From Planctomycetota bacterium (GTDB lineage Bacteria > Planctomycetota > Phycisphaerae > Phycisphaerales > UBA1924), in NCBI GenBank assembly GCA_020831805.1, contig JAFIFX010000006.1, positions 82,581 through 146,580 of the forward strand: 64,000 nucleotides of DNA. Reading direction: 5' to 3'. The notes beneath the pieces are model-generated. The model had not been told where the DNA came from. It worked only from the letters and a program-made list of their open reading frames with translations, and searched no databases. Shown one piece after another: positions 41,093 through 49,532 of the stretch. Position 1 is the first letter of the stretch, and the number at the start of each line of letters is the position of its first letter. A program made the position numbers and the translations under genes.

Positions 41093-43729
41093 ATGATGAA
41101 GAGTGAAACCTCTCAGCTTGTGGGCCGGCTCGGCGGGCTCGGGTTGATCGCGTTGCTTGCCGGCTCGGCCGCGGGCGCGGACTGTGCGGCGGACGGCTGC
41201 ACGCATGAGTCGCACGGCGTGCCGCTCGCGTTGGTCGCCCCCGACGAGCTGGCGCAGCGCGAGATCGCGCGTCGGATGCTGCCGCTGATGCCGCGGGAGC
41301 ACCGCGACGCGATCATCGCGGCGGGCGGGATCGGTTCGGAAGATCACCCGGCACGGGGCCATGTGCACACGGACGCGTGCGAGCATGTGCCGTCGGACAT
41401 CACGCCGCGGGAGTACATGGAGCAGATTTTCTCGGCCGAGCTGGCCGAGCGGATGACGGACATCCAGTGGCAGATCGTCAACGGGATCGTGGACACGCTG
41501 GAGCGGGGCGAGTTCGCCCCGGCGCTGTGCTTCCACCCCGACACCGATCCGGAGTACGCGTACGCGGTCAACCAGCTGATTGAGTTCCCGTTCACGATCC
41601 AGTTCCAGCAGACGGGGCGCTGGACGCGGACGGCGACCGACGGGTCCGGCCTGACGCAGGGCACGCCGACGACGCTGACTTACTCCTTCGCACCGGACGG
41701 GACCTTCGTCCCGAACCTGATCGGCGTGTCGGGCAACTCGAGCCTGTTCGCGTGGCTGAACGGGATCTACGGCAGCCCCGAGAACTGGAAGCCGCTTTTC
41801 GACCAGGTGTTCGACCGCTGGGGTGAGCTGATCGGGACGACCTATGTGTACGAGCCGAACGACGACGGCGCCACACTGAACCGGACGAACGCGGCCGGCT
41901 GGGGCATCCTCGGCGTCCGTGGCGATGTGCGGATCGCGGCGATCCCGATCGACGGGAACGGCGGCGTGCTGGCCTACAACAACTTCCCCAACGACGGCGA
42001 CATGGTGTTCGACGCGGGGGACAGCTTCTACAACAACACCAACAACAACTCGCTCCGCATGCGGAACATCATCGCGCACGAGCATGGGCACGGGCTTGGC
42101 ATGCTGCATGTGTGCCCGGCGAACCAGACCAAGCTGATGGAGCCGTTCATCTCGACCGCGTTCGACGGCCCGCAGCTGGACGACATCCTCAACGGGCACC
42201 GGCACTACGGCGACCCGCTCGAGCCGCTGACGGACGACCCGACGACGGCGCCCAGCCTGGGTTCATTCGGGCTCGGGGGCAACACGCTGCTGACCAATGT
42301 CTCGATCGACGGTGTGAACGACCAGGACTTTTATCTCGTGACGGCGCAGGAGCGTTCCCGCCTGCAGGTGACGGTCGCGCCGGACGCGGGCGTCTACCAG
42401 CAGGGCCCGCAGACGCAGGCCTGCAACACCGGCACGACGACGAACTACAACAACATCCGCGACCTGCGGATCGACATCTACAGCCCCAACAACCCCTTCG
42501 CGCCGCTGGCCACGGCGGACGACACGGGCCTGGGCGGCACCGAGGTACTGCTGTTCGACATCGAAGAGCCGGGCGATTTCCTGGTTCGGGTGTCGGCTTC
42601 GGGGCCGGACAATGTGCAGCGCTACGCGTTGAGCCTGTTCTTCACGCAGCTCCCGTTCCAGGCCCCCACGCTGACCGGCGACCTGCCCGAAGAGGTGGAC
42701 CCCGGCGTGACGACGGATTTCGTGGTGTCGGTCGACCCGCGTGACGATGAGCTGGCGGGCGTGCCGCAGGTGTTCGTCAGCATCGGCGGGGCGCCGTTCA
42801 TCGGATCGGACCTGACGAGCCTGGGTGGGCCGCTGTACGAGGTCTCGCTGCCGGCTGTCCAGTGCGACAGCTCGCTGCGGTTCTACTTCTCGCTGGAAGG
42901 TCAGACCTCCGGGACGGTGACCGTGCCGGCGGGCGGCGCGTCGGCCGCGTTCGAGGCGATCATCGGCGAGCAGGTGATCGTGTTCGAGGACGATTTCAGC
43001 ACGGACCTGGGCTGGGTCGTCGGAGCGCCCGATGACGACGCGACGACCGGCATCTGGGAGCGTGTCAACCCGGTCGGCACCACCGTCGGAAGCACGCAGG
43101 TGCAGCCGAGCGAGCCGCTGTTCGGGACGGCCTGCTACGTGACCGGCCAGCACCCCGGCGGCGGAGCCGGCGCGAACGATGTGGACAACGGCAAGACGAC
43201 GCTATTCAGCCCAATCCTCGATCTGTCCGAGGTGTCCGAGCCGGTGACGATCAGCTACTGGCGCTGGTACTCCAACGCGGCCGGCGCGAACCCCAACAAC
43301 GACATCTTCGAGGTCGACATCTCCGCCGACGGCGGGGCGACCTGGACGAGCGTGGAAGTGGTCGGCCCGGCCGGTCCCGAGGTCAACGGCGGCTGGTTCC
43401 AGACCGTGTTCAACCCGGCCGACCTGATCCCGCTGACGGACCAGGTGCGGATGCGCTTCGTCGCGTCGGACTATGACCCGCAGGCGCTGGTCGAGGCGGC
43501 GGTGGACGGGTTCCGGGTGGAGGCCCGGGTCTGCGAGGACCCGGCTCCGGCGGGCTGCTCGCCGGCCGACCTGGCCGAGCCGTTCGGGGTGCTCAACTTC
43601 TTCGACCTGGCCGCCTATCTGGAGTTGTTCAACGCCGGCGACCCTGCGGCGGACTTCAACAATGACGGCGTGCTCAACTTCTTCGACCTGTCGACCTACC
43701 TGGAAATCTTCAACCAGGGCTGCCCATAA
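41093..43729 (+). CDS. Secreted matrixin-like zinc metalloprotease with paired dockerin-like tail
   Basis: The 878-residue protein has a signal peptide (LIALLAGSAAGADC) and a zinc motif IAHEHGHGLGMLHVC (HExxHxxGxxH, about 328-338) as in matrixins/MMPs. A long C-terminal part follows with beta-rich segments. It ends with two EF-hand-like repeats (FGVLNFFDLAAYLELFN and FNNDGVLNFFDLSTYLEIFNQGCP) that match the tail of the protein at 59545-60837. Such tails in Phycisphaerae are labelled dockerin-like and are thought to help surface or complex anchoring; this link is from memory. It stands alone, with a terminator after it. Substrate unknown. Confidence 0.88.
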   Translation: MMKSETSQLVGRLGGLGLIALLAGSAAGADCAADGCTHESHGVPLALVAPDELAQREIARRMLPLMPREHRDAIIAAGGIGSEDHPARGHVHTDACEHVPSDITPREYMEQIFSAELAERMTDIQWQIVNGIVDTLERGEFAPALCFHPDTDPEYAYAVNQLIEFPFTIQFQQTGRWTRTATDGSGLTQGTPTTLTYSFAPDGTFVPNLIGVSGNSSLFAWLNGIYGSPENWKPLFDQVFDRWGELIGTTYVYEPNDDGATLNRTNAAGWGILGVRGDVRIAAIPIDGNGGVLAYNNFPNDGDMVFDAGDSFYNNTNNNSLRMRNIIAHEHGHGLGMLHVCPANQTKLMEPFISTAFDGPQLDDILNGHRHYGDPLEPLTDDPTTAPSLGSFGLGGNTLLTNVSIDGVNDQDFYLVTAQERSRLQVTVAPDAGVYQQGPQTQACNTGTTTNYNNIRDLRIDIYSPNNPFAPLATADDTGLGGTEVLLFDIEEPGDFLVRVSASGPDNVQRYALSLFFTQLPFQAPTLTGDLPEEVDPGVTTDFVVSVDPRDDELAGVPQVFVSIGGAPFIGSDLTSLGGPLYEVSLPAVQCDSSLRFYFSLEGQTSGTVTVPAGGASAAFEAIIGEQVIVFEDDFSTDLGWVVGAPDDDATTGIWERVNPVGTTVGSTQVQPSEPLFGTACYVTGQHPGGGAGANDVDNGKTTLFSPILDLSEVSEPVTISYWRWYSNAAGANPNNDIFEVDISADGGATWTSVEVVGPAGPEVNGGWFQTVFNPADLIPLTDQVRMRFVASDYDPQALVEAAVDGFRVEARVCEDPAPAGCSPADLAEPFGVLNFFDLAAYLELFNAGDPAADFNNDGVLNFFDLSTYLEIFNQGCP

Positions 43730-43756
43730 TCGGGTTTCGTTCGTCAGTTTGACCAG

Positions 43757-43782
43757 CCGGGCCCCTCGGGGCCCGGTTTTTT
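43757..43782 (+). terminator. Rho-independent terminator between the metalloprotease gene and metH
   Basis: Perfect 8-bp stem (CCGGGCCC/GGGCCCGG) with a CTCG loop, followed by six T residues, 27 bases after the stop codon. Confidence 0.92.
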
Positions 43783-43848
43783 CTTGTCAAGGGCGGGCTT
43801 GATCCGTATATCCGGACAAGCGAATGATACGGGCACGGAGGTATCCGC

Positions 43849-46800
43849 ATGGCCGCGCCGACACTGCTTGAATCGCTCCGGGAACGCCTGCTCGTCTTCG
43901 ACGGGGCGATGGGCACGCAGGTCCATGATCTGGACCTGGATCTGGAGCGTGATTACCTCGGGTGCGAGAACTGCACGGATGTGCTGAGTCTCTCCTGCCC
44001 GGAGGCGGTCGGCTCAATTCACCGCTCGTACCTGGAAGCCGGGGCGGACGCGGTGACGACCAACAGCTTCGGCGGGGCGCGGCATGTGCTTGAGGAGTTT
44101 GGGCTGGAGGGGCGGACCTTCGAGCTGAACCGGCGGGCGGCGGAGATCGCCCGAATGGAGGCGGATGCCCTCTCAACGCCGGAGCGGCCGCGGTTCGTCC
44201 TGGGATCACTCGGGCCGGGGACGAAGCTGATCACACTGGGGCAGATCGGTTGGGAGCGGCTGTCTGACGCCTACCGCGAGGCGGCGGAGGGGCTGGTCGA
44301 GGGCGGGGTGGACGCAGTGCTGCTGGAGACGTGTCAGGACCTGCTGCAGGTCAAGTGCGCGGTGCAGGCGGCACGCGAGGCGATCCGCCGGCGGAAGGGC
44401 GATGCCCACGCGGTGCCGCTGCTGGTGTCGGTGACGATCGAGCTGACGGGGACCATGCTGGTGGGCAGCTCGATCGAGGCGGCGATCGAGTCGCTGCGGC
44501 CCTTGCCGATCGACGGGCTGGGTCTGAACTGCGCGACCGGGCCGGTGGAGATGATCGAGCCGGTGCGGGCTCTGGGCAGCCTGTGGGATCGAGCGATCAC
44601 GGTGATGCCCAACGCGGGTCTGCCGGTGCTGCAGGACGGCAAGACGGTGTACCCGCTGCAGCCGGCGGGCTTTGTGGATGCGATGGGGCGGCTGCTGGAC
44701 CTGGGGGTGATCTCCGCGGTGGGCGGGTGCTGCGGCACGACGCCGGAGCACATCCGGCGGCTGCGAGAGGCTGTCGAGAATCGGCCCGCGCCCACAGCAC
44801 GCACGGTCGACGCTCCGGCCGCCAGCGGGTCGCTGTTCTCGGTGGTCGAGCACCGGCAGGATTCCAGCGCGCTGCTGATCGGGGAGCGGTGCAACGCATC
44901 GGGTTCGCGGGCGTTCAAGCGGCTGCTCGAATCCGAGGACTGGGACGGGGTGGTGTCGCTGGCACGGTCGCAGGTCAAGAGCGGGTCGCACCTGCTGGAT
45001 GTGAATGTGGATGTGGCCGGGCGGGACAACCGGGCGGACATGCACGCGGTGGTGTCGCGGTTGTCGCGGGAGGTGGACGCGCCTGTGATGGTCGACTCGA
45101 CGCAGGCGGCGACGATCGAGGCTGGGCTGCGGGCGGCGGCGGGGCGGTGCGTGATCAACTCGGCGAACTTCGAGGACGGGGAGGAGAAGTTTGACGAGCT
45201 GTGCCGGCTGGCGAGGCTGTACGGGGCCGCGCTGGTGATCGGGACGATCGACGAGGACCCGCAGGAGGCGATGGCGCGGACGCGGGAGCGCAAGCTGGCG
45301 ATCGCGACGCGGGCGATCGAACGGGCGACGGGTAAGCACGGGCTGCGGGTGGAGGATCTGTTCATCGATCCGCTGGTGCTGCCGGTGTCGACAGGCATGG
45401 ACCAGGACCGGCGCAGCGCGATGGAGCTGATCGAGGGCGTGCGGCTGATCGCGGGGCGGTTCCCGGCGGTGCAGATCACTTGCGGGCTGTCCAACGCGTC
45501 GTTCGGGCTCAAGCCCGCGGCGCGGACGGTGCTCAACTCGGTGCTGATGCACGAGCTGACCGAGGCGGGGCTGACCAGCGCCATCCTCCACGCGGGTTCG
45601 ATCCTGCCGCTGGCGAAGATCCCGGCCGAGCAACTCGAGGCGTGCCTGGCGCTGATCTATGACAAGCGGGCCGTGTCGCTGGGCGGCACGGGGCTGCCGG
45701 AGGGGGTGACGGACGAGAGGTTCGACCCGCTGCAGGCGTTGATCGACCTGTTCATGGATGTCGAGTCGGTCAAGGAGGTCGGGGCGTCGATGGCGGACCT
45801 GCCGCTGCCGGAGCGGCTGCAGCGGCACATCATCGAGGGGGAGAACGACGGGCTGGCGGCGGCGCTGGACGAGGCGTTGGGGCTGTGGAAGCCGCTGGAG
45901 ATCGTCAACGACCACCTACTGGAGGGGATGAAGGTGGTGGGCGAGCAGTTCGCCAGCGGGCAGATGCAGCTTCCGTTCGTGCTGCGGTCGGCGGAGGTGA
46001 TGAAGAAGGCGGTGGCGCACCTTGAGCCGCACATGGAAAAGGTGGAGGGCCAGACGCGGGGGTCGATCGTGCTGGCGACGGTGAAGGGGGACGTGCACGA
46101 CATCGGCAAGAACCTGGTGGACATCATCCTGACCAACAACGGGTACACGGTGTACAACATCGGTATCAAGCAGCCGATCGCGGACATCCTCAGCGCGCTG
46201 GAGCGGACGAAGGCGGACGCGGTGGGGCTGTCGGGGTTGCTGGTCAAGAGCGTGCATGTGATGGAGGAGAATCTCAACGAGCTCAACGCACGCGGGATCA
46301 GGGTGCCGGTGCTGCTCGGTGGGGCGGCGCTCACCAGGACCTACGCGGAGGGGCATCTCAAGAGCGTGTACCAGGGGCCGCTGTACTACGGCAAGGACGC
46401 GTTCGAGGGGCTGGCGATCATGGACCGGCTGCGGTCGGGCAAGACGGCCGAGATCGACGCGCAGGTGGCCGAGCGGCAGGCCAAAAGGGCGACCGCGCTG
46501 GAGCGGGTCGCGGCGGGGTGCGTGGGCGGGGTGTCGCTGGAGGTCGAGGGGGCGAGCGCCGACGATAGCGTGCGGTCCGATGTGTCGCGGGCGATCGACG
46601 CGCCCGCGGCGCCGTTCCTGGGGTCGCGCATCGTGGCGTCGGTCTCGTTGAAAGAGGTTTTCTCGCTCATCAATCCCACCGCGCTGTACGCGGTGCAGTG
46701 GCAGATCAAGCGGGGGGCCAAGTCCAAGGCGGAGTACGAGGCGCAGCTCGACGAGGTGGCGCGGCCGGTGTTCAAGCGGCTGTGCGCCGAGGCGGAGCGG

Positions 46801-47406
46801 GAGGGCTTCCTGACGCCGAAGGTCGCGTACGGGTACTTCCCGTGCCGGTCGGAGGGCAACGCGGTGGTGCTGTTCGATCCAGCGGATCAGGAGCGGGAGA
46901 TCGAGCGGCTGGTGTTCCCGAGGCAGCCGAAGGGGAGAAGGCTGTGCATCGCGGACTTCTTCCGGGACGCGGAAGAGTGCGAACGGGCCGGTTCGCTGGA
47001 TGTGATCGGGATGTCGTGCGTGACGATGGGCGAACGGATCAGCGCCCACTGCAAGACGCTGTTCGACGCGGGGGCGTACCAGGACTACCTGTACTGGCAC
47101 GGGCTGGGCGTGGAGGCCGCCGAGGGGCTGGCGGAGCTGTGGCACAAGCGGATGCGCCAGGAACTCGGGATCGGGGGCGAGGACGCCCCGACGCCGGCCG
47201 GTCTGTTCAAGCAGGGCTACCGCGGGTCGCGGTACTCGTTCGGCTACCCGGCGTGCCCGGACATGGCGGGGCACGACGTGATCTGGCGGCTGATCGACCC
47301 GACGCGGATCGGGTGCGAGCTGACGGAGAACCACCAGATCGTGCCGGAGCAGTCGACGAGCGCGATCGTGGTGCATCACCCAGAGGCGCGATACTTCAAC
47401 GCGTGA
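43849..47406 (+). CDS. metH: Cobalamin-dependent methionine synthase
   Basis: MetH transfers a methyl group from methyltetrahydrofolate to homocysteine via cobalamin. The 1185-residue protein has four modules: homocysteine domain (about 1-310; GLNCATGP and GGCCGTTPEHI give the zinc cysteines), pterin domain (about 325-590; DVNVDVAGRDNRADMH, VMVDSTQ), cobalamin domain (about 610-880; DVHDIGKN at 747-754 with the cobalt-ligating His749), and the reactivation domain (about 900-1170; YFPCRSEGNAV, RYSFGYPACPDM). GGAGG lies seven bases before the ATG. No cobalamin riboswitch fits the 119-base spacer. It abuts the convergent methyltransferase gene with no gap. Confidence 0.97.
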   Translation: MAAPTLLESLRERLLVFDGAMGTQVHDLDLDLERDYLGCENCTDVLSLSCPEAVGSIHRSYLEAGADAVTTNSFGGARHVLEEFGLEGRTFELNRRAAEIARMEADALSTPERPRFVLGSLGPGTKLITLGQIGWERLSDAYREAAEGLVEGGVDAVLLETCQDLLQVKCAVQAAREAIRRRKGDAHAVPLLVSVTIELTGTMLVGSSIEAAIESLRPLPIDGLGLNCATGPVEMIEPVRALGSLWDRAITVMPNAGLPVLQDGKTVYPLQPAGFVDAMGRLLDLGVISAVGGCCGTTPEHIRRLREAVENRPAPTARTVDAPAASGSLFSVVEHRQDSSALLIGERCNASGSRAFKRLLESEDWDGVVSLARSQVKSGSHLLDVNVDVAGRDNRADMHAVVSRLSREVDAPVMVDSTQAATIEAGLRAAAGRCVINSANFEDGEEKFDELCRLARLYGAALVIGTIDEDPQEAMARTRERKLAIATRAIERATGKHGLRVEDLFIDPLVLPVSTGMDQDRRSAMELIEGVRLIAGRFPAVQITCGLSNASFGLKPAARTVLNSVLMHELTEAGLTSAILHAGSILPLAKIPAEQLEACLALIYDKRAVSLGGTGLPEGVTDERFDPLQALIDLFMDVESVKEVGASMADLPLPERLQRHIIEGENDGLAAALDEALGLWKPLEIVNDHLLEGMKVVGEQFASGQMQLPFVLRSAEVMKKAVAHLEPHMEKVEGQTRGSIVLATVKGDVHDIGKNLVDIILTNNGYTVYNIGIKQPIADILSALERTKADAVGLSGLLVKSVHVMEENLNELNARGIRVPVLLGGAALTRTYAEGHLKSVYQGPLYYGKDAFEGLAIMDRLRSGKTAEIDAQVAERQAKRATALERVAAGCVGGVSLEVEGASADDSVRSDVSRAIDAPAAPFLGSRIVASVSLKEVFSLINPTALYAVQWQIKRGAKSKAEYEAQLDEVARPVFKRLCAEAEREGFLTPKVAYGYFPCRSEGNAVVLFDPADQEREIERLVFPRQPKGRRLCIADFFRDAEECERAGSLDVIGMSCVTMGERISAHCKTLFDAGAYQDYLYWHGLGVEAAEGLAELWHKRMRQELGIGGEDAPTPAGLFKQGYRGSRYSFGYPACPDMAGHDVIWRLIDPTRIGCELTENHQIVPEQSTSAIVVHHPEARYFNA

Positions 47407-48333
47407 TCAGGGCTCGCGGCGCACGACGACGCGGACGATGCGGGAGATCAGGTCGATGGTCTCGGCCCGTGGATGGAGGCGCAAGATCACCTCCAGGGTG
47501 CCGGCGTCCAACGCCAGCAGGTCTTCGGTCCTGGTCCGGGGCAGGAGGGCGAGGATGGTCAGGCCGGCGGCGGCGATGTGATCCTTCAGATCCGCCAGGG
47601 ACATGCGGTTGATACGGTCACGGACGAACGCGGCGGCCTCGGGCCGGTGGTCGGGCATGAGTTCGTCGAGGGCGCGGGCGAAATCGGTGTCGTCCAGACG
47701 GGCGTGGGCCCAGGGCAGGTCGGTGGTGGCCAGCCAGTGGGCGCCGTCGATGGAGAAGAACGGGTTGTACTCGATGAACGCGACGCCGCCGGGGCGGAGC
47801 AGCCGCGCGACCTCGCGGAAAGCCGTGGCCGGATCGTTGATGTGCTCGAAGGTCTGCCAGGAATAGACCCGGTCGAAGGCGCGGTCGGGCAGGGCGGAAC
47901 GCTCGATGTTGTCCTGGCTCAGGAAGACGCGTCCCGCGGCTTGCGCTGCAGGAGGATCGTCCGGACCCCGGGCCTGCTCGTACCCCGCGTGGAGTCTGTC
48001 CGGGATCGACCCGGGTGGCGTGAGGTTGATGCCGATCACCCGATCGTGGTTGAGCGCGGCCAGCCACAGGCATTCCGCGCCGTCGTCCGCCCCGATCACG
48101 AGCGTGTCGCTCGTGGGCGTGCCGGGGGCGAGCAGGTCGATCGCGTGAACGCCGAGCGCAACGCGGTTGCGGACGCCAGCCATGGGGTTGGCCGCCGGCT
48201 GGGCGGCGGAGGGGTAGCCGGAGTGGATCGGTCCGACGACGAGCGAGCCGTCGAAGAGTGTGCGGGCGAATCCGGGGGTGAAGGCGTGGTCGACGCCGTG
48301 CCGGTCGCGGAAGGTCGCGGCGGAGGTGATCAT
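47407..48333 (-). CDS. SAM-dependent methyltransferase, last gene of the glycan operon
   Basis: The 308-residue class I methyltransferase has the SAM motif LVIGADDGAECLWLAAL (about 87-103; motif I), IERSALPDRAFDRVYSWQTFEHI (motif II/III) and LLRPGGVAFIEYNPFF. It probably methylates a glycan or lipid-linked sugar. Its start overlaps the GT9 stop by four bases (ATGA). It is the most distal of six same-strand overlapping genes and abuts metH end to end. Confidence 0.88.
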   Translation of the reverse strand: MITSAATFRDRHGVDHAFTPGFARTLFDGSLVVGPIHSGYPSAAQPAANPMAGVRNRVALGVHAIDLLAPGTPTSDTLVIGADDGAECLWLAALNHDRVIGINLTPPGSIPDRLHAGYEQARGPDDPPAAQAAGRVFLSQDNIERSALPDRAFDRVYSWQTFEHINDPATAFREVARLLRPGGVAFIEYNPFFSIDGAHWLATTDLPWAHARLDDTDFARALDELMPDHRPEAAAFVRDRINRMSLADLKDHIAAAGLTILALLPRTRTEDLLALDAGTLEVILRLHPRAETIDLISRIVRVVVRREP

Positions 48334-49532
48334 CGGGCGGGCTCCGGGAGCGGCTCGTGTTCAAGGGTGACGGCCGTGCGCGGGGCGAGCCAGGCGGGGA
48401 GCGGGGCCGCGTGCGGCTCGCCGGGCGCGGGCTCGTGGGGGGCGGTGGTGACGACGCGGGGACTGCCGGTTGGGTTGGGCGTCAGGGCGAGGCGGATGGC
48501 CTGGGCGACCAGGCGGGGGGCGATGTCGCGGATGCAGTGCGGGCGGGTGTAGGGGCAACGCCAGTCGCAGCCGGCGCAGGCGAGGGGGCGCACGGCGCAG
48601 ACCGAGCCTGGGTCGTAGGGCATGAAGCGGCCGAGGTGGCCGCCGCCGAGGAGGGTGGCGCTGGGGGTGGCGACCGCGGCGGCGGCGTGGGCGGTGAAGG
48701 TCTCGTTGCCGATGCAGAGGCGGGCGGCTTCGATGACGGCGATCGTGACTCGGAGATCGGTCCGACCGCAGAGATTGATGTGGCGGAGGTGGGGTGTCGC
48801 GTCGGCGATGGCGGCAACGCAGCTGTCGGCGGCGTCGCGGCACTCGGCCCCCCCCACCACCGCGATGGCGTCGATGACGGTCGTGCCGCGGAGGGCCAGG
48901 GTGACGGCCTCGGCCCAGTGGGGGTAGAGGCGGATGGGCCAGCGGGCGGCGGGGGCGAGGACCATGACGCGGCAAGGGTCGGTCCGCAGCGGTGCGAGGG
49001 CGGCGGCGGCGCTGGCGCGGTCGGTGTCGGTCAGGATGACCCGGGGGTGCACGGCCTGAAGGGGGGCCTCGAAGAATCGCAGGATGTCGGCGTGGCGTTC
49101 GAGTTCGGGCTTGTTGATCCCGGGGCTTGGGATGACCGTGTGGTAGGCGGCGTCGAAGGCGGCGCGTTCGTCGGGCGTGCAGTTGGCCAGGTCGGATTCG
49201 AGGGCGATCTTGCGGGGCGCTCGGACCCGGGCGACGAGGGCTTCGGTGTGCTTCTCGCGGCTGCGGGTGGGGTGGAGGAGCAGGTCGGCGCCCCAGGCGG
49301 AGAGACGGGCGGCGGGCTCGTCGGCCGTGGAGGGGTCGCGGGCGATGGCGGCGATGTCGACCGGGATGATGTCGTCGATCTCCGGGGCGGTTTCGTAGAT
49401 CGGCGCGACGGCATCGCGGCAGGCGATGGCGATGCGGGCCCGCGGGAATGCGGCGCGCAGTCCCGGCAACGCGCCGTTCCAGAGGATGGCGTCGCCGATC
49501 GCATCGGTGCGGACGATCAGGAGGCGGCGCAT
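48330..49532 (-). CDS. Glycosyltransferase family 9 (heptosyltransferase-like)
   Basis: The 400-residue GT-B protein has the GT9 start (MRRLLIVRTDAIGDAILWNG) and C-terminal site GNETFTAHAAAAVATPSATL, then a cysteine-containing segment (CAGCDWRCPYTRPHCIRDI) typical of the family. Heptosyltransferases build lipopolysaccharide core; in this lineage the sugar is unknown. It overlaps the upstream gene by 16 bases and the downstream methyltransferase gene by four. Confidence 0.9.
   Translation of the reverse strand: MRRLLIVRTDAIGDAILWNGALPGLRAAFPRARIAIACRDAVAPIYETAPEIDDIIPVDIAAIARDPSTADEPAARLSAWGADLLLHPTRSREKHTEALVARVRAPRKIALESDLANCTPDERAAFDAAYHTVIPSPGINKPELERHADILRFFEAPLQAVHPRVILTDTDRASAAAALAPLRTDPCRVMVLAPAARWPIRLYPHWAEAVTLALRGTTVIDAIAVVGGAECRDAADSCVAAIADATPHLRHINLCGRTDLRVTIAVIEAARLCIGNETFTAHAAAAVATPSATLLGGGHLGRFMPYDPGSVCAVRPLACAGCDWRCPYTRPHCIRDIAPRLVAQAIRLALTPNPTGSPRVVTTAPHEPAPGEPHAAPLPAWLAPRTAVTLEHEPLPEPAR

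Noticed and set aside
43730..43848. Cobalamin riboswitch upstream of metH
   Set aside because: The 119-base spacer is too short for a full cobalamin riboswitch and is largely taken by a terminator.
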